Source: Promethearchaeota archaeon Loki_b32 (GTDB lineage: Archaea; Asgardarchaeota; Lokiarchaeia; Sigyniarchaeales; SOKP01). Taken from it: a stretch of 51,191 nucleotides of DNA. Position 1 is the stretch's first letter; each line of letters begins with the position of its first letter. The translations under genes and the position numbers were made by a program. Below the pieces are notes generated by a model, which was given only the letters and a program-made list of their open reading frames with translations, was not told the DNA's origin and did no database searches. The stretch lies in assembly GCA_005223125.1 (NCBI GenBank), contig NJBH01000006.1:110316-161506 (forward strand). Reading direction: 5' to 3'. This document shows, piece by piece, positions 37,465 through 45,565 of the stretch.

Positions 37465-39278
37465 ATTTTTTCTCCCTTACTTTCTTGTTCATATTTCTTT
37501 CTTCGGTCTTTTAAATATTCTGGTATTGGAATATCCCACCAACCCACAGCAGGAGATCCAGTGAAGGGATATTCCCTTTGAACTTCAATTTCTATCACTG
37601 CTGGTTTTCCTGACTTAGCAGCTCTTTCAAGTGTAGGAATTATCTCGTCTTTTCTAGAAATTTTTTCAGAATAGCACCCAAATGCTTCACCGATTTTAGC
37701 AAAATCAGGAGAATATGTATTTCCATCTTTATCATGAAAGGCTGTACCATAACCCCGATCTTCACCAAAAGCTGCTTGTTGTAAATCCTTAATTGCAATC
37801 CAACCATGATTATTAAGAACAATAAAGAAGATATTATCAAATCCGAGTTGAACCGCCATTGACAATTCTGATATAGTCATCATAAAATCCCCGTCTCCAA
37901 CAAGTGCAACAACTTGTCTATTTGGTTTTCCTATATCTATTGAACCTAGTTTAGCTCCAATTGCTGCCGGAATACTATAACCCATTGTTGAGAAACCACC
38001 AGCAGTAAGACATGTTTTAGGTTCATAAAACTCTAAGTCTTGGAGCATCTGAGCTTGCACATTTCCAGAGCTAGTTACTACTACAGCATCTCGGTCAAAA
38101 AACTTCCTAACCTCCCTTAAAACGGTAGATATCATTACTGGGATTTTTGAATCATCTCGATTTTCATCGAGAAATTTAAACCACTTAATTTTCTCTTCTT
38201 GAATTTCTTTAAAGTAATCAGTATTCTTATAATTCCTTGAATAATCTCCTAATTCCTCTAAAATCTGGTTCAGACAAGCTTTAGCATCCCCAACTATTCC
38301 TAATGTAATTGGATAATTCTTCCCAATTTCATGAGGGTCGATGTCAATTTGAATAAGTTTTGTTGGTGGAATGGAAAAACTTACACCATCTTTATATGAA
38401 CTCGCAGTTTCATCAGCGAATCTACAACCTATTGCTAGGATAATGTCAGCTGTAGAAGTCATTTTTAATCCAACCGTTGTACCTTTTGAACCAGCTGACC
38501 AACAATAAAGTGGATGAGAATTATCAATAATATCTTTACCCATCATAGTAACCACTACTGCTGCACCTATTTTTTCTGCTAGTACTTTTATCTCCTCGCT
38601 AGTATTTGAAGAGATTGCTCCTCCACCTATAAATAAAACAGGTCTTTTTGAATCTTTAATTAATTGTGCTGCTTTCTTTATAATCTCAGGATCGCCCCTT
38701 ATACGTCCAATTGGTCTTCTTTCTAAAGGTTCTGGAATTTTTACTTCGATAGAATTCGCTTGTACATCCATAGGGAGATCGATATGAACTGGTCCTCTTC
38801 TTCCTGTTAACATAATATTAAAAGCTCTCTGCATTATTGTTGCAAGTTGTCCTACTGTATCAACCTCAAAACTACGTTTTACTATAGGTTCCAAAATTTT
38901 GGGCATACTAGAATCCTTTTTTCTCTCAATTTCTTGGAGTACACCTTTCCCTCTCATATGAACATGAGTATCTCCAGTAATTATAAGACAAGGAAAAGAA
39001 TCAACAAAAGCATCGGCAATACCAATTGCTGTATTAATTGCTCCAGGTCCAATTGAAGTAAAAACACATAGAGGCTTTCCAGTAACTCTATAATATCCCA
39101 CTGCGAGATGAACTCCAGACATCTCTTGCTTAGGCTGAATCAACTGAATTTTATCCTTATCTTTGAAGAAAGCATCTACAAGCGGAAGATTTCCGTGACC
39201 AGGGATTCCGATAATATATTTCACTCCCTCCTTTATTAAATATTTGGAGATAATCTCTCCACCAGTATACTTTGGCAT
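37461..39278 (-). CDS. Thiamine-diphosphate-dependent enzyme, acetolactate synthase/IolD-like
   Basis: A 605-residue three-domain TPP enzyme. The activating Glu is E52 in QPKQEMSGVHLAVGYYRVTG. The middle domain has RPVLFIGGGAISS. The ThDP motif GDGDFMMTISELSMA runs on to FIVLNNHGWIAIKD. It could be the large subunit of acetolactate synthase, but no regulatory subunit is near and the C-terminal VGWWDIPIPEYLKDRRKKYE resembles the WWD-P ending of IolD (trihydroxycyclohexanedione hydrolase). Nearby Gfo/Idh dehydrogenases would suit a cyclitol route; the IlvD-like gene would suit branched-chain synthesis. The family is firm; the reaction is not. Confidence 0.82.
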   Translation of the reverse strand: MPKYTGGEIISKYLIKEGVKYIIGIPGHGNLPLVDAFFKDKDKIQLIQPKQEMSGVHLAVGYYRVTGKPLCVFTSIGPGAINTAIGIADAFVDSFPCLIITGDTHVHMRGKGVLQEIERKKDSSMPKILEPIVKRSFEVDTVGQLATIMQRAFNIMLTGRRGPVHIDLPMDVQANSIEVKIPEPLERRPIGRIRGDPEIIKKAAQLIKDSKRPVLFIGGGAISSNTSEEIKVLAEKIGAAVVVTMMGKDIIDNSHPLYCWSAGSKGTTVGLKMTSTADIILAIGCRFADETASSYKDGVSFSIPPTKLIQIDIDPHEIGKNYPITLGIVGDAKACLNQILEELGDYSRNYKNTDYFKEIQEEKIKWFKFLDENRDDSKIPVMISTVLREVRKFFDRDAVVVTSSGNVQAQMLQDLEFYEPKTCLTAGGFSTMGYSIPAAIGAKLGSIDIGKPNRQVVALVGDGDFMMTISELSMAVQLGFDNIFFIVLNNHGWIAIKDLQQAAFGEDRGYGTAFHDKDGNTYSPDFAKIGEAFGCYSEKISRKDEIIPTLERAAKSGKPAVIEIEVQREYPFTGSPAVGWWDIPIPEYLKDRRKKYEQESKGEKI

Positions 39279-39479
39279 TTTATAATCTATTCAATTCTTA
39301 AGTTTTTATTGAATATAATGTGATATTATAAAAATAGATATTAGTTTGTTTATCAGCAACTGTATAGAAATTTTTTTTCAACAAAATTAACTTGAAAATT
39401 CAATATCCCCCTTCTTTTTATAAGGCAAATATCAAGAGTTAAACATATATAAAGTAAGAAGTTATAAAATTCTGCTTAA

Positions 39480-40820
39480 TTGTTGGGTAAAGTGCCTTCC
39501 GTCTTAGAAAAGATTCGAATTTTAGGAGAAAATTCTAAATATGATATATGTGCCAGTACTGCTTCCAGTCGTACAAATAAATATCCAAAACTATTTGGAG
39601 ATTCAAAGAAATGGATTGGGGCTACAGCAAGTGCGGGGATTTGCCATAGCTATTCTCCAGATGGTCGATGTATGAGCCTTTTCAAAACTCTATACACTAA
39701 TAAATGTATCTATAATTGTAAATACTGTTTTTCTCAAAGTTGTAGGCATAAGATGAGCTTTACTCCAGAAGAATATGCTCGTACGTTTATGAAACTCTAT
39801 TCGATGAATGTGGTTGAGGGTGTATTCATTTCATCAGCGGTTTGTGGTAGTGCCGATGATACAACCGAAGAAATGCTGGAAGCGATTCGACTTCTTCGAT
39901 TTAAATATAATTTTCGGGGCTATGTACATTTTAAGTGTTTACCGGGTGTAAGCCAATATCTTCTAAAAGAAGCAATAAGTCTATCAGATAGGATTTCAAT
40001 CAACTCAGAAGCGTCAACTAAAGAGCATCTTGCTGAAATTGCAGACCAGAAAGATTTTAAAAATGATATCATAATGCGTCAACGCTGGTTAAAACAAATT
40101 CGTGTCAAACATAACGATGAAACACTAAAATTCATGAAAGATTTGAAACAAGATAATCAATTAAAATACCAAGAAGCAATGATTAAGGAACGAAGAGAAG
40201 ATGGATATAAAAAGTTCAGATGGGATGGTGCTCCAATTCTTAATAGTGGACAAACAACCCAGTTTGTAGTGGGTGCCGCGGAAAGTGAAAGTGATTATGA
40301 TCTACTTAAAAGAATTGATTGGGGATATAAAGAAATTGATCTTAGGAGAGCATATTTTTCTTCTTTTATACCGATAGAAGGAACACCGTTAGCAAGTAAA
40401 CAAGCTGCTCCTTTAACAAGAGAACACCGATTATATCAAAGTGATTGGCTACTGCGGATCTATCATTATAAATTAAAAGATTTAAAAGAAATATTGACTG
40501 AAGACAATAATTTACCTATAGGTGATCCCAAAATTCACTTGGCAAGACAATACTTTAAGGATCATGGACCAGTGGATCCAAACTTAGCTGGTTTCCAAGA
40601 GTTATTAAAAGTTCCGGGAATTGGTCCAATCTCTGCTAAGCGGATAATCAATTTACGATCCCGAAAATTTAAATTTAAACGCCGACAAGATCTAAAAGCT
40701 GTGGGTGTTGTGCTTAAAAGGGCTGATCCTTATCTGTTATTAAACGGAACAAATCAAACTACCATTCAAAATTTCATTGATCCAAATAATAGTAAATTTT
40801 TACAGAGGGAAATTGTATGA
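39480..40820 (+). CDS. Radical SAM protein, putative DNA modification/repair type
   Basis: A 446-residue protein of the radical SAM group usually linked to a uracil-DNA-glycosylase-like or DUF4130 partner. ICASTASSR and ATASAGICHSYSPDGRC come before the cluster C76-x3-C80-x2-C83 (CIYNCKYCFSQSC). VHFKCLPGVS and RISINSEAST are family segments. A helix-hairpin-helix DNA-binding motif, LLKVPGIGPISAKRIINLRS, sits near residues 377-396. The chemistry has not been established to my knowledge. TTG start. The stop overlaps the next gene by four bases (ATGA). Confidence 0.87.
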   Translation: MLGKVPSVLEKIRILGENSKYDICASTASSRTNKYPKLFGDSKKWIGATASAGICHSYSPDGRCMSLFKTLYTNKCIYNCKYCFSQSCRHKMSFTPEEYARTFMKLYSMNVVEGVFISSAVCGSADDTTEEMLEAIRLLRFKYNFRGYVHFKCLPGVSQYLLKEAISLSDRISINSEASTKEHLAEIADQKDFKNDIIMRQRWLKQIRVKHNDETLKFMKDLKQDNQLKYQEAMIKERREDGYKKFRWDGAPILNSGQTTQFVVGAAESESDYDLLKRIDWGYKEIDLRRAYFSSFIPIEGTPLASKQAAPLTREHRLYQSDWLLRIYHYKLKDLKEILTEDNNLPIGDPKIHLARQYFKDHGPVDPNLAGFQELLKVPGIGPISAKRIINLRSRKFKFKRRQDLKAVGVVLKRADPYLLLNGTNQTTIQNFIDPNNSKFLQREIV

Positions 40821-41479
40821 AAAAGGAGATAAATGAAAAAGATCCATTACAAGTCGTTGGATGTGCTAAAGGCCATTCACATGAAGAATTAATACATAAT
40901 TTGCCTCGTCATTATAATTATACACCAAACCTCATCCAGAAGATTAAAGAAATACCAGAAGTTATCTTACGTAATTCAGGTACTTTAATCGCAAAGAAGG
41001 TTAATCGTATGATGAGAGAAGTGACTACTGAAGCATATCGTTCTAAACAGTTTACTCGTACTGAAATGAATAATCGAGGCGTCCTATTTGGAGTTGTATT
41101 ACTCAAACATCGAGTGATGGATTTAGTCTTAAAGTATTTTCATGAAAGATGGCCAGAGTGCATAATTTGTTTGTACAATGAACATTCTGGTAAAACGGGG
41201 ATTATAAATGAAAGAGGGGTGATTCAAGAGATTGATTCTACTCTAAAAAATGTTGTAGAAGGAGTTAGTAAAAATCATTCAGTAATTCCATATTTTGATG
41301 ATATCCAATTTTCTGGTAGAGAAATCTTCGAGACGCTGTACAAGTCACAATTTATTTCTGAAAGAGAAAACCAGAATTACTTCAAACGGATGATCCCTGA
41401 TAAATGTTTTGAATTACCCGGGATGAGAGGTGGTGTAGAAAAACGTTTTCGAAACAAAAAAATTAATGATTATCTTTAA
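40817..41479 (+). CDS. Partner protein of the radical SAM repair-type enzyme (DUF4130-like?)
   Basis: A 220-residue protein translationally coupled to the radical SAM gene through the ATGA overlap. The N-terminus is DPLQVVGCAKGHSHEELI. A central helical stretch HRVMDLVLKYFHERWP is followed by IICLYNEHSGKTGIINERG. That segment resembles the end of DUF4130 proteins, which normally partner this radical SAM family, but the rest does not match from memory. The C-terminus is basic. It probably helps bind or process nucleic acid with its partner; I cannot give a fold with certainty. Confidence 0.6.
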   Translation: MKKEINEKDPLQVVGCAKGHSHEELIHNLPRHYNYTPNLIQKIKEIPEVILRNSGTLIAKKVNRMMREVTTEAYRSKQFTRTEMNNRGVLFGVVLLKHRVMDLVLKYFHERWPECIICLYNEHSGKTGIINERGVIQEIDSTLKNVVEGVSKNHSVIPYFDDIQFSGREIFETLYKSQFISERENQNYFKRMIPDKCFELPGMRGGVEKRFRNKKINDYL

Positions 41480-41700
41480 TTTCATATTATTTTCAAAAAC
41501 AATTCTATTGATGAGAATAAATTTTATGTGTAACTGTACTTAAAGCTGAAAGTATTTAATCTTCTTAGGCTTTGGCTTTGCTGATAATTTATCAAATGAT
41601 TTTAATTGGGTTCAAGGTTAATCAAAAATAAAACGTATAAATTTACAGAATTCTTTTCTATCACTTAATTAATCTAAAAATAGAGGTGTAAAATAATAAT

Positions 41701-41925
41701 ATGTCAAAATGTCCATATTGTAAGAGCGAAGTTTCTTTAGAAGATTTTTTCCATCATTCTTCAAAAATAACGAAAAAAGGAAAGCCTAAAATAAAATTAG
41801 GAGAATTTAAAGGAGTGCAAATGAAACAATGGTTAGGAAAAACCAAGAGCGTTCTAGTTTATGTAAGAATGTGGGCGTGTCCATTGTGTGATACTATTTT
41901 AGGTTTTTCTGAATTTCATTTGTAA
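41701..41925 (+). CDS. Small zinc-ribbon protein
   Basis: A 74-residue protein with two knuckles, SKCPYCKSE at the N-terminus and WACPLCDTILGF near the C-terminus, enough for one structural zinc ribbon. Between them is a basic stretch (KITKKGKPKIKLGEFKG). There is no hydrophobic segment. A T-rich tract follows at about 42020-42035 and may end transcription. Function unknown; nucleic acid or protein binding is usual for such ribbons. The 220 bases upstream hold nothing I recognise. Confidence 0.65.
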   Translation: MSKCPYCKSEVSLEDFFHHSSKITKKGKPKIKLGEFKGVQMKQWLGKTKSVLVYVRMWACPLCDTILGFSEFHL

Positions 41926-42118
41926 TTAGCTGAAAATGTAATTAATATAATGTATAATAGTTTAAAGAAGGAAATTTGTCTTGTTGTAGAAAAATATAAT
42001 TCCTAAAAAAAGTATTTAATTTTTTTTTCCCTTTTACCCCACTTTAGATAAAATCTCTTTAATCTTATTCACTTGTGATTGTGAAAATCTGGAGTTCACA
42101 TTCTTTTTTTTAAAGAAA

Positions 42119-42286
42119 ATGGGTATTACTTTAATTGTCGTTCCCCACACATTAGATTATGATGAGTTTCAGAATTATATTGAGGAAGAATATAAAAAAC
42201 TAACGGGAAAGGAAATAAAAACCAAATATAAATACAATTGGAAAACGTTTAAACGAGAAAATCTAGATTTATCAAAGTTTTTATAG
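42119..42286 (+). CDS. Possible 55-residue small protein
   Basis: A short ATG frame, MGITLIVVPHTLDYDEFQNY followed by a lysine-rich tail ending DLSKFL. Codon use looks ordinary for the window, but there is no convincing Shine-Dalgarno and the frame stays open upstream without a start codon. It lies in the only gap above 300 bases (41926-42301), whose first half is AT-rich with a T tract at about 42020-42035. It ends 15 bases before the convergent CooC-like gene. I do not recognise it; it could be a chance frame. Confidence 0.3.
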   Translation: MGITLIVVPHTLDYDEFQNYIEEEYKKLTGKEIKTKYKYNWKTFKRENLDLSKFL

Positions 42287-42301
42287 TACACTCAAAAAAC
42301 C

Positions 42302-43081
42302 TTAAATAATAGTAGAATATAATTGTTTTACCGTTTTATATGGTTTGCTCTCATTAGGTAGGTCTAGGAGATTTTCCCCGACTATATTCATTCTACTGAT
42401 TTCATCGCTATTTTCAATAAACCCAAGGAGCTTTACATATTCTTCTTTAATGTTAGCAACTTCTTTTTCTAAAATATCTCTTAAGGAGTTTTCTGGAAAA
42501 CGATTCCCAAGGATCCATATGTTTTCAAATCGTAAATCTACCTCTTTCGATACTTCTAATATCCGTTTCATAGTATGGATTCCCATTTTAGAGGGATCGC
42601 TTACAATAACTAAATCTGTTACGGTACGACCCGTTTTTCGGGCAAAATATTCAAGCCCCGCGGGAGCATCGATGAGTACGATATCATAGTTTTTCGCTAA
42701 TATATCGATGATGCGTTTCAAATAATTATTAATGCTACAATAGCATCCCTCTCCTTCTGATCGACCCATTTCTAAAATATCGAACAGATCCATTTCAATG
42801 AGGGCTTCAAATACCTCGGATTCGACGATTTGATCTTTAGACACCTCGAGAGGTATTTGTCTTTTTTGAATTTTACGTTTCAGCTCAGCCATTTTACCTC
42901 CGACGGTTTCTTTAAAATGAATGTCTTTCCCGATGATGTCTCCAATGTTTGCATCGGGATCGGCATCAATTACGAGGATGTTAAGGTCTTTAAACTTTTC
43001 AAGGAGATACTTTAGCATTAAGACGAGGAGGGTGGATTTTCCTACCCCACCCTTTCCGGAAAATGATATAATTTTTTTCAT
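42302..43081 (-). CDS. cooC: CooC-like P-loop ATPase (nickel insertion type)
   Basis: A 259-residue MinD/SIMIBI ATPase. The deviant Walker A is SGKGGVGKST (residues 8-17), VIDADPDANIGD is switch I, and IVLIDAPAGLEYFARKT is Walker B/switch II. C113-x-C115 in GEGCYCS matches the metal-binding CxC of CooC, which loads nickel into CO dehydrogenase. No CODH/ACS gene is in the window. Other MinD-like maturation factors lack this CxC, so the call is fairly specific. The gene looks somewhat richer in G+C (about 40% in several lines) than the genes beside it. Confidence 0.82.
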   Translation of the reverse strand: MKKIISFSGKGGVGKSTLLVLMLKYLLEKFKDLNILVIDADPDANIGDIIGKDIHFKETVGGKMAELKRKIQKRQIPLEVSKDQIVESEVFEALIEMDLFDILEMGRSEGEGCYCSINNYLKRIIDILAKNYDIVLIDAPAGLEYFARKTGRTVTDLVIVSDPSKMGIHTMKRILEVSKEVDLRFENIWILGNRFPENSLRDILEKEVANIKEEYVKLLGFIENSDEISRMNIVGENLLDLPNESKPYKTVKQLYSTII

Positions 43082-43227
43082 TAGAATTATCTCAAAATTA
43101 GTCTTTAATCTTTATGTAAAGAAAATTGAATTAAGATTAAAAATTTATTATGAATAATTCAAAACTTAAAGGGGTAGAATTGAAAGAATTATAAATTCAA
43201 TTAATAGAGAAATTAATAAATAATAAA

Positions 43228-44115
43228 TTATCTTCTTGATTGTCCTCTTGATTGCCCTCTTGATTGCCCTCTTGATTGCCCTCTTGATTGATCTCTTGAT
43301 TGAGTTTGTTGATCTTGGCGATATACAGGAACAATTTTAGATGTAAATTCTTCTAAAGTATATGGAAACTCTTCTTCACTTGATATTTTGCCTAGCTCTA
43401 ACATTATCTGTCTTGCCAAAAACCAAAATGCCAAACCTAAAGCCTTTTTACCACGGTTATTTGCTGGAACCGCAAGATCTATGCCTGTAAGAGTATCATC
43501 GGTATCAAACAGAGAAACTACTGGAATTCGAGCCAATTTAGCTTCACGCAAAACTACTTTATCGGCATGAGGATCAACAATTACTACAACACTCGCATCT
43601 TTTATATATGTGTCAATAATAGGATTTGTAAGTGAACCAGGAATAAACCTTGTGGTTATCCCTCTACACCCCAAAACTTCACAGAACTTTTTTACTGGTT
43701 CTTTCCCATATCGTCGAACAGAAGTAACAATAACTCTATCGCTTCCTTCTTCAACGTACTTACTTAGAAATTTAGCTGCAATTATAAGCCGCTCATCTGT
43801 TTGTGTTAAATCAATAACATATAATCCATAATTAGTTTGTCTATAAATAAATCGTCGAGCATCTCCCGTTAATAATTTTGTTCCAATATGTATGCCACAA
43901 CTTAAGTAAAGTTGTTTTCTTTCTTCATCTTTATCGATTAATTCTTCTTTTACTTCAATTCCTGCTTTAATATCTTCAGTATCTAATAAGTCAAGTTCTT
44001 CTTCTAAATCTAAATCTTCTTCAAAATCTATATCTAAATCCTCGCTAAAATCCTTTATCTCATCGTTTTTTTTCTTACTTTCAGGTTCTTCAGTTTTCTT
44101 TTTCTTTCGAGCCAA
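43228..44115 (-). CDS. rps2: Ribosomal protein uS2 with acidic N-terminal and repeat C-terminal extensions
   Basis: A 295-residue small-subunit protein; archaeal uS2 is usually near 200-230. The core (residues about 68-265) has LYLSCGIHIGTKLLTGDARR, YGLYVIDLTQTDERL, FIPGSLTNP, VVIVDPHADKVVLREA and IPVVSLFDTDDT. Ahead of it is a basic KKKKTEEPESKKK segment, then a run of Asp/Glu (EDLDIDFEEDLDLEEELDLL). The tail is a six-fold QSRG-type repeat. Both extensions are probably exposed on the ribosome. It is a single gene, with no neighbouring RNA polymerase or enolase genes as in many archaea. Confidence 0.93.
   Translation of the reverse strand: MARKKKKTEEPESKKKNDEIKDFSEDLDIDFEEDLDLEEELDLLDTEDIKAGIEVKEELIDKDEERKQLYLSCGIHIGTKLLTGDARRFIYRQTNYGLYVIDLTQTDERLIIAAKFLSKYVEEGSDRVIVTSVRRYGKEPVKKFCEVLGCRGITTRFIPGSLTNPIIDTYIKDASVVVIVDPHADKVVLREAKLARIPVVSLFDTDDTLTGIDLAVPANNRGKKALGLAFWFLARQIMLELGKISSEEEFPYTLEEFTSKIVPVYRQDQQTQSRDQSRGQSRGQSRGQSRGQSRR
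43231..43302 (-). repeat. Six tandem 12-base repeats coding the uS2 tail
   Basis: Six in-frame 12-base units read on the minus strand as caatcaagaggg with small changes: one QSRD, four QSRG and one QSRR, directly before the stop at 43228-43230. The repeat keeps the frame, so its copy number can change by slippage without breaking the gene. Confidence 0.9.
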
Positions 44116-44346
44116 AATGGTAGCCTTATTTATTTTTTTCTTACCTTGAATAGATTAAACTATTTTAAAGTTTAACAAATTAGTGAATATATAATTGAAT
44201 ACATGATAACTTTAATATTTTATTGAGTAGCTTTTTCTAAAACCTTAAGAACTAAAGTTTTAATATACCACAATAATTTTAATTATTAATATATCTTATG
44301 GAATATAATTATAATATAGTAATTTAATTCTGTAATGGTTTGAATT

Positions 44347-44835
44347 ATGACATCCTATCGATTAATTATTGGTATCCTTGTTGGTATCACACTTAGTTTT
44401 TTTACAGTATTTTTCTTTAACATGATGGTTATTGTGGACCAAATTAAATTATTATCAGGGACCAATTTAACAAAAATAGCGTCCTTATTAATAGGAGCAA
44501 ATTTTGATTTCGATATGATCTCTTTTTTCTCTGGATCTCCTTCCATCCTTGGTTTTTTCGCTCCAGAGTTTTTAGCATGGATCTTCATAGGCTATATTAC
44601 AGGAACTATAGCAAAAGGTTTAAAACGAGGCACAATAGCAAGTATTTTGGTAGTAATTGTAGTTTTATTGATTTGGATTATATTAAGCATTATATCTGGT
44701 CAAGATTTAATGGCATTATTTCAAGGAACTCAATTAACTGAAACATTAGGTGGAATAATCAGTGCACTTGTCGGAGTATTACTAGGAGGGTCAGTTGGGG
44801 GATTAGTTAGTGGCCCATATGAAGAATTTTATTAA
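44347..44835 (+). CDS. Small four-helix membrane protein
   Basis: A 162-residue protein with about four hydrophobic helices: residues 6-33, 65-90 (FFAPEFLAWIFIGYITGTIA), 96-117 (IASILVVIVVLLIWIILSII) and a glycine-rich one at 133-155 (GGIISALVGVLLGGSVGGLV). The loops carry few charges. I do not recognise the family. About 230 bases of featureless AT-rich DNA separate it from uS2. It stands alone and its function is unknown. Confidence 0.65.
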   Translation: MTSYRLIIGILVGITLSFFTVFFFNMMVIVDQIKLLSGTNLTKIASLLIGANFDFDMISFFSGSPSILGFFAPEFLAWIFIGYITGTIAKGLKRGTIASILVVIVVLLIWIILSIISGQDLMALFQGTQLTETLGGIISALVGVLLGGSVGGLVSGPYEEFY

Positions 44836-44997
44836 AATCGTAATAAATTTTATTTTCAAACATTAAAGTAAATCATTCTACTAATTCATATTCATTATTC
44901 GATCTATAGATTTAATCTGTTGATCTCTTAGTTGAATGGAAATTTACTGAATTAGATAATAAATAAAACTTAAAGTATTGGTTAATTATAAAAAATA

Positions 44998-45534
44998 ATG
45001 GATGAAAAAGAAGAAATTTTACCCGATCGGGAATTTGTATTAAATGTATTGAAGATTTTAAAAATCCCACTTTCAGTTCGACGCCATTCAGAGAAAGTCG
45101 CCGATAAAGCAATACAAATTGCAAATAAATTAAAAAATGCTCAAGTTAATATGAATTTAATTGAGATTGGTGCTTTACTACACGATATTGGGAGAACAAA
45201 AACTCATGACTTCAAACACGCTCTAATAGGAGGAAAAATTTTAAGACAAAGAGGTTTTTCCGAAAAACTTGCAAGAATTTGTGAAACTCATATTTTAGGA
45301 GGTTTAGACAAAGATGATGCTAGAAAATTTGGATTACCTATAAGAAATTATTTGCCAGAGACTTTAGAAGAAAAAATAATATGCTTAGCAGATAAACATA
45401 TGGCCGGTACGAGAGAAGTCTCAATTCAAGAAAGATTTAATCGATGGTTTCAGAAATACGGTAGGAGTAAAATCTTAATAAAATCAAAAAAACGAATCGA
45501 AAAGATTCAAAAAGAAATTAAAGGATTAATGTAG
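44998..45534 (+). CDS. HD-domain (HDIG) phosphohydrolase
   Basis: A 178-residue archaeal HD protein. The metal and catalytic residues are H30 (SVRRHSEKVA), H62-D63 (GALLHDIGRTKTHDF), H98 (CETHILGG) and D132 (CLADKHM). The layout fits the small archaeal HDIG proteins (TIGR00295-type). It should hydrolyse a phosphate mono- or diester of a nucleotide; the substrate is unknown. The C-terminus is basic (KSKKRIEKIQKEIKG). Confidence 0.85.
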   Translation: MDEKEEILPDREFVLNVLKILKIPLSVRRHSEKVADKAIQIANKLKNAQVNMNLIEIGALLHDIGRTKTHDFKHALIGGKILRQRGFSEKLARICETHILGGLDKDDARKFGLPIRNYLPETLEEKIICLADKHMAGTREVSIQERFNRWFQKYGRSKILIKSKKRIEKIQKEIKGLM

Positions 45535-45565
45535 CAACCTTTCTAATAATTTTTTCTTTATATAT

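Noticed and set aside
41480-41700. A possible tRNA (a ggttcaa T-loop-like string near 41610)
   Set aside because: No acceptor, D or anticodon stem can be paired around it.
43231-43302. The 12-base tandem repeats as a CRISPR-like array
   Set aside because: Units are contiguous with no spacers, in frame, and code the QSRG tail of uS2.
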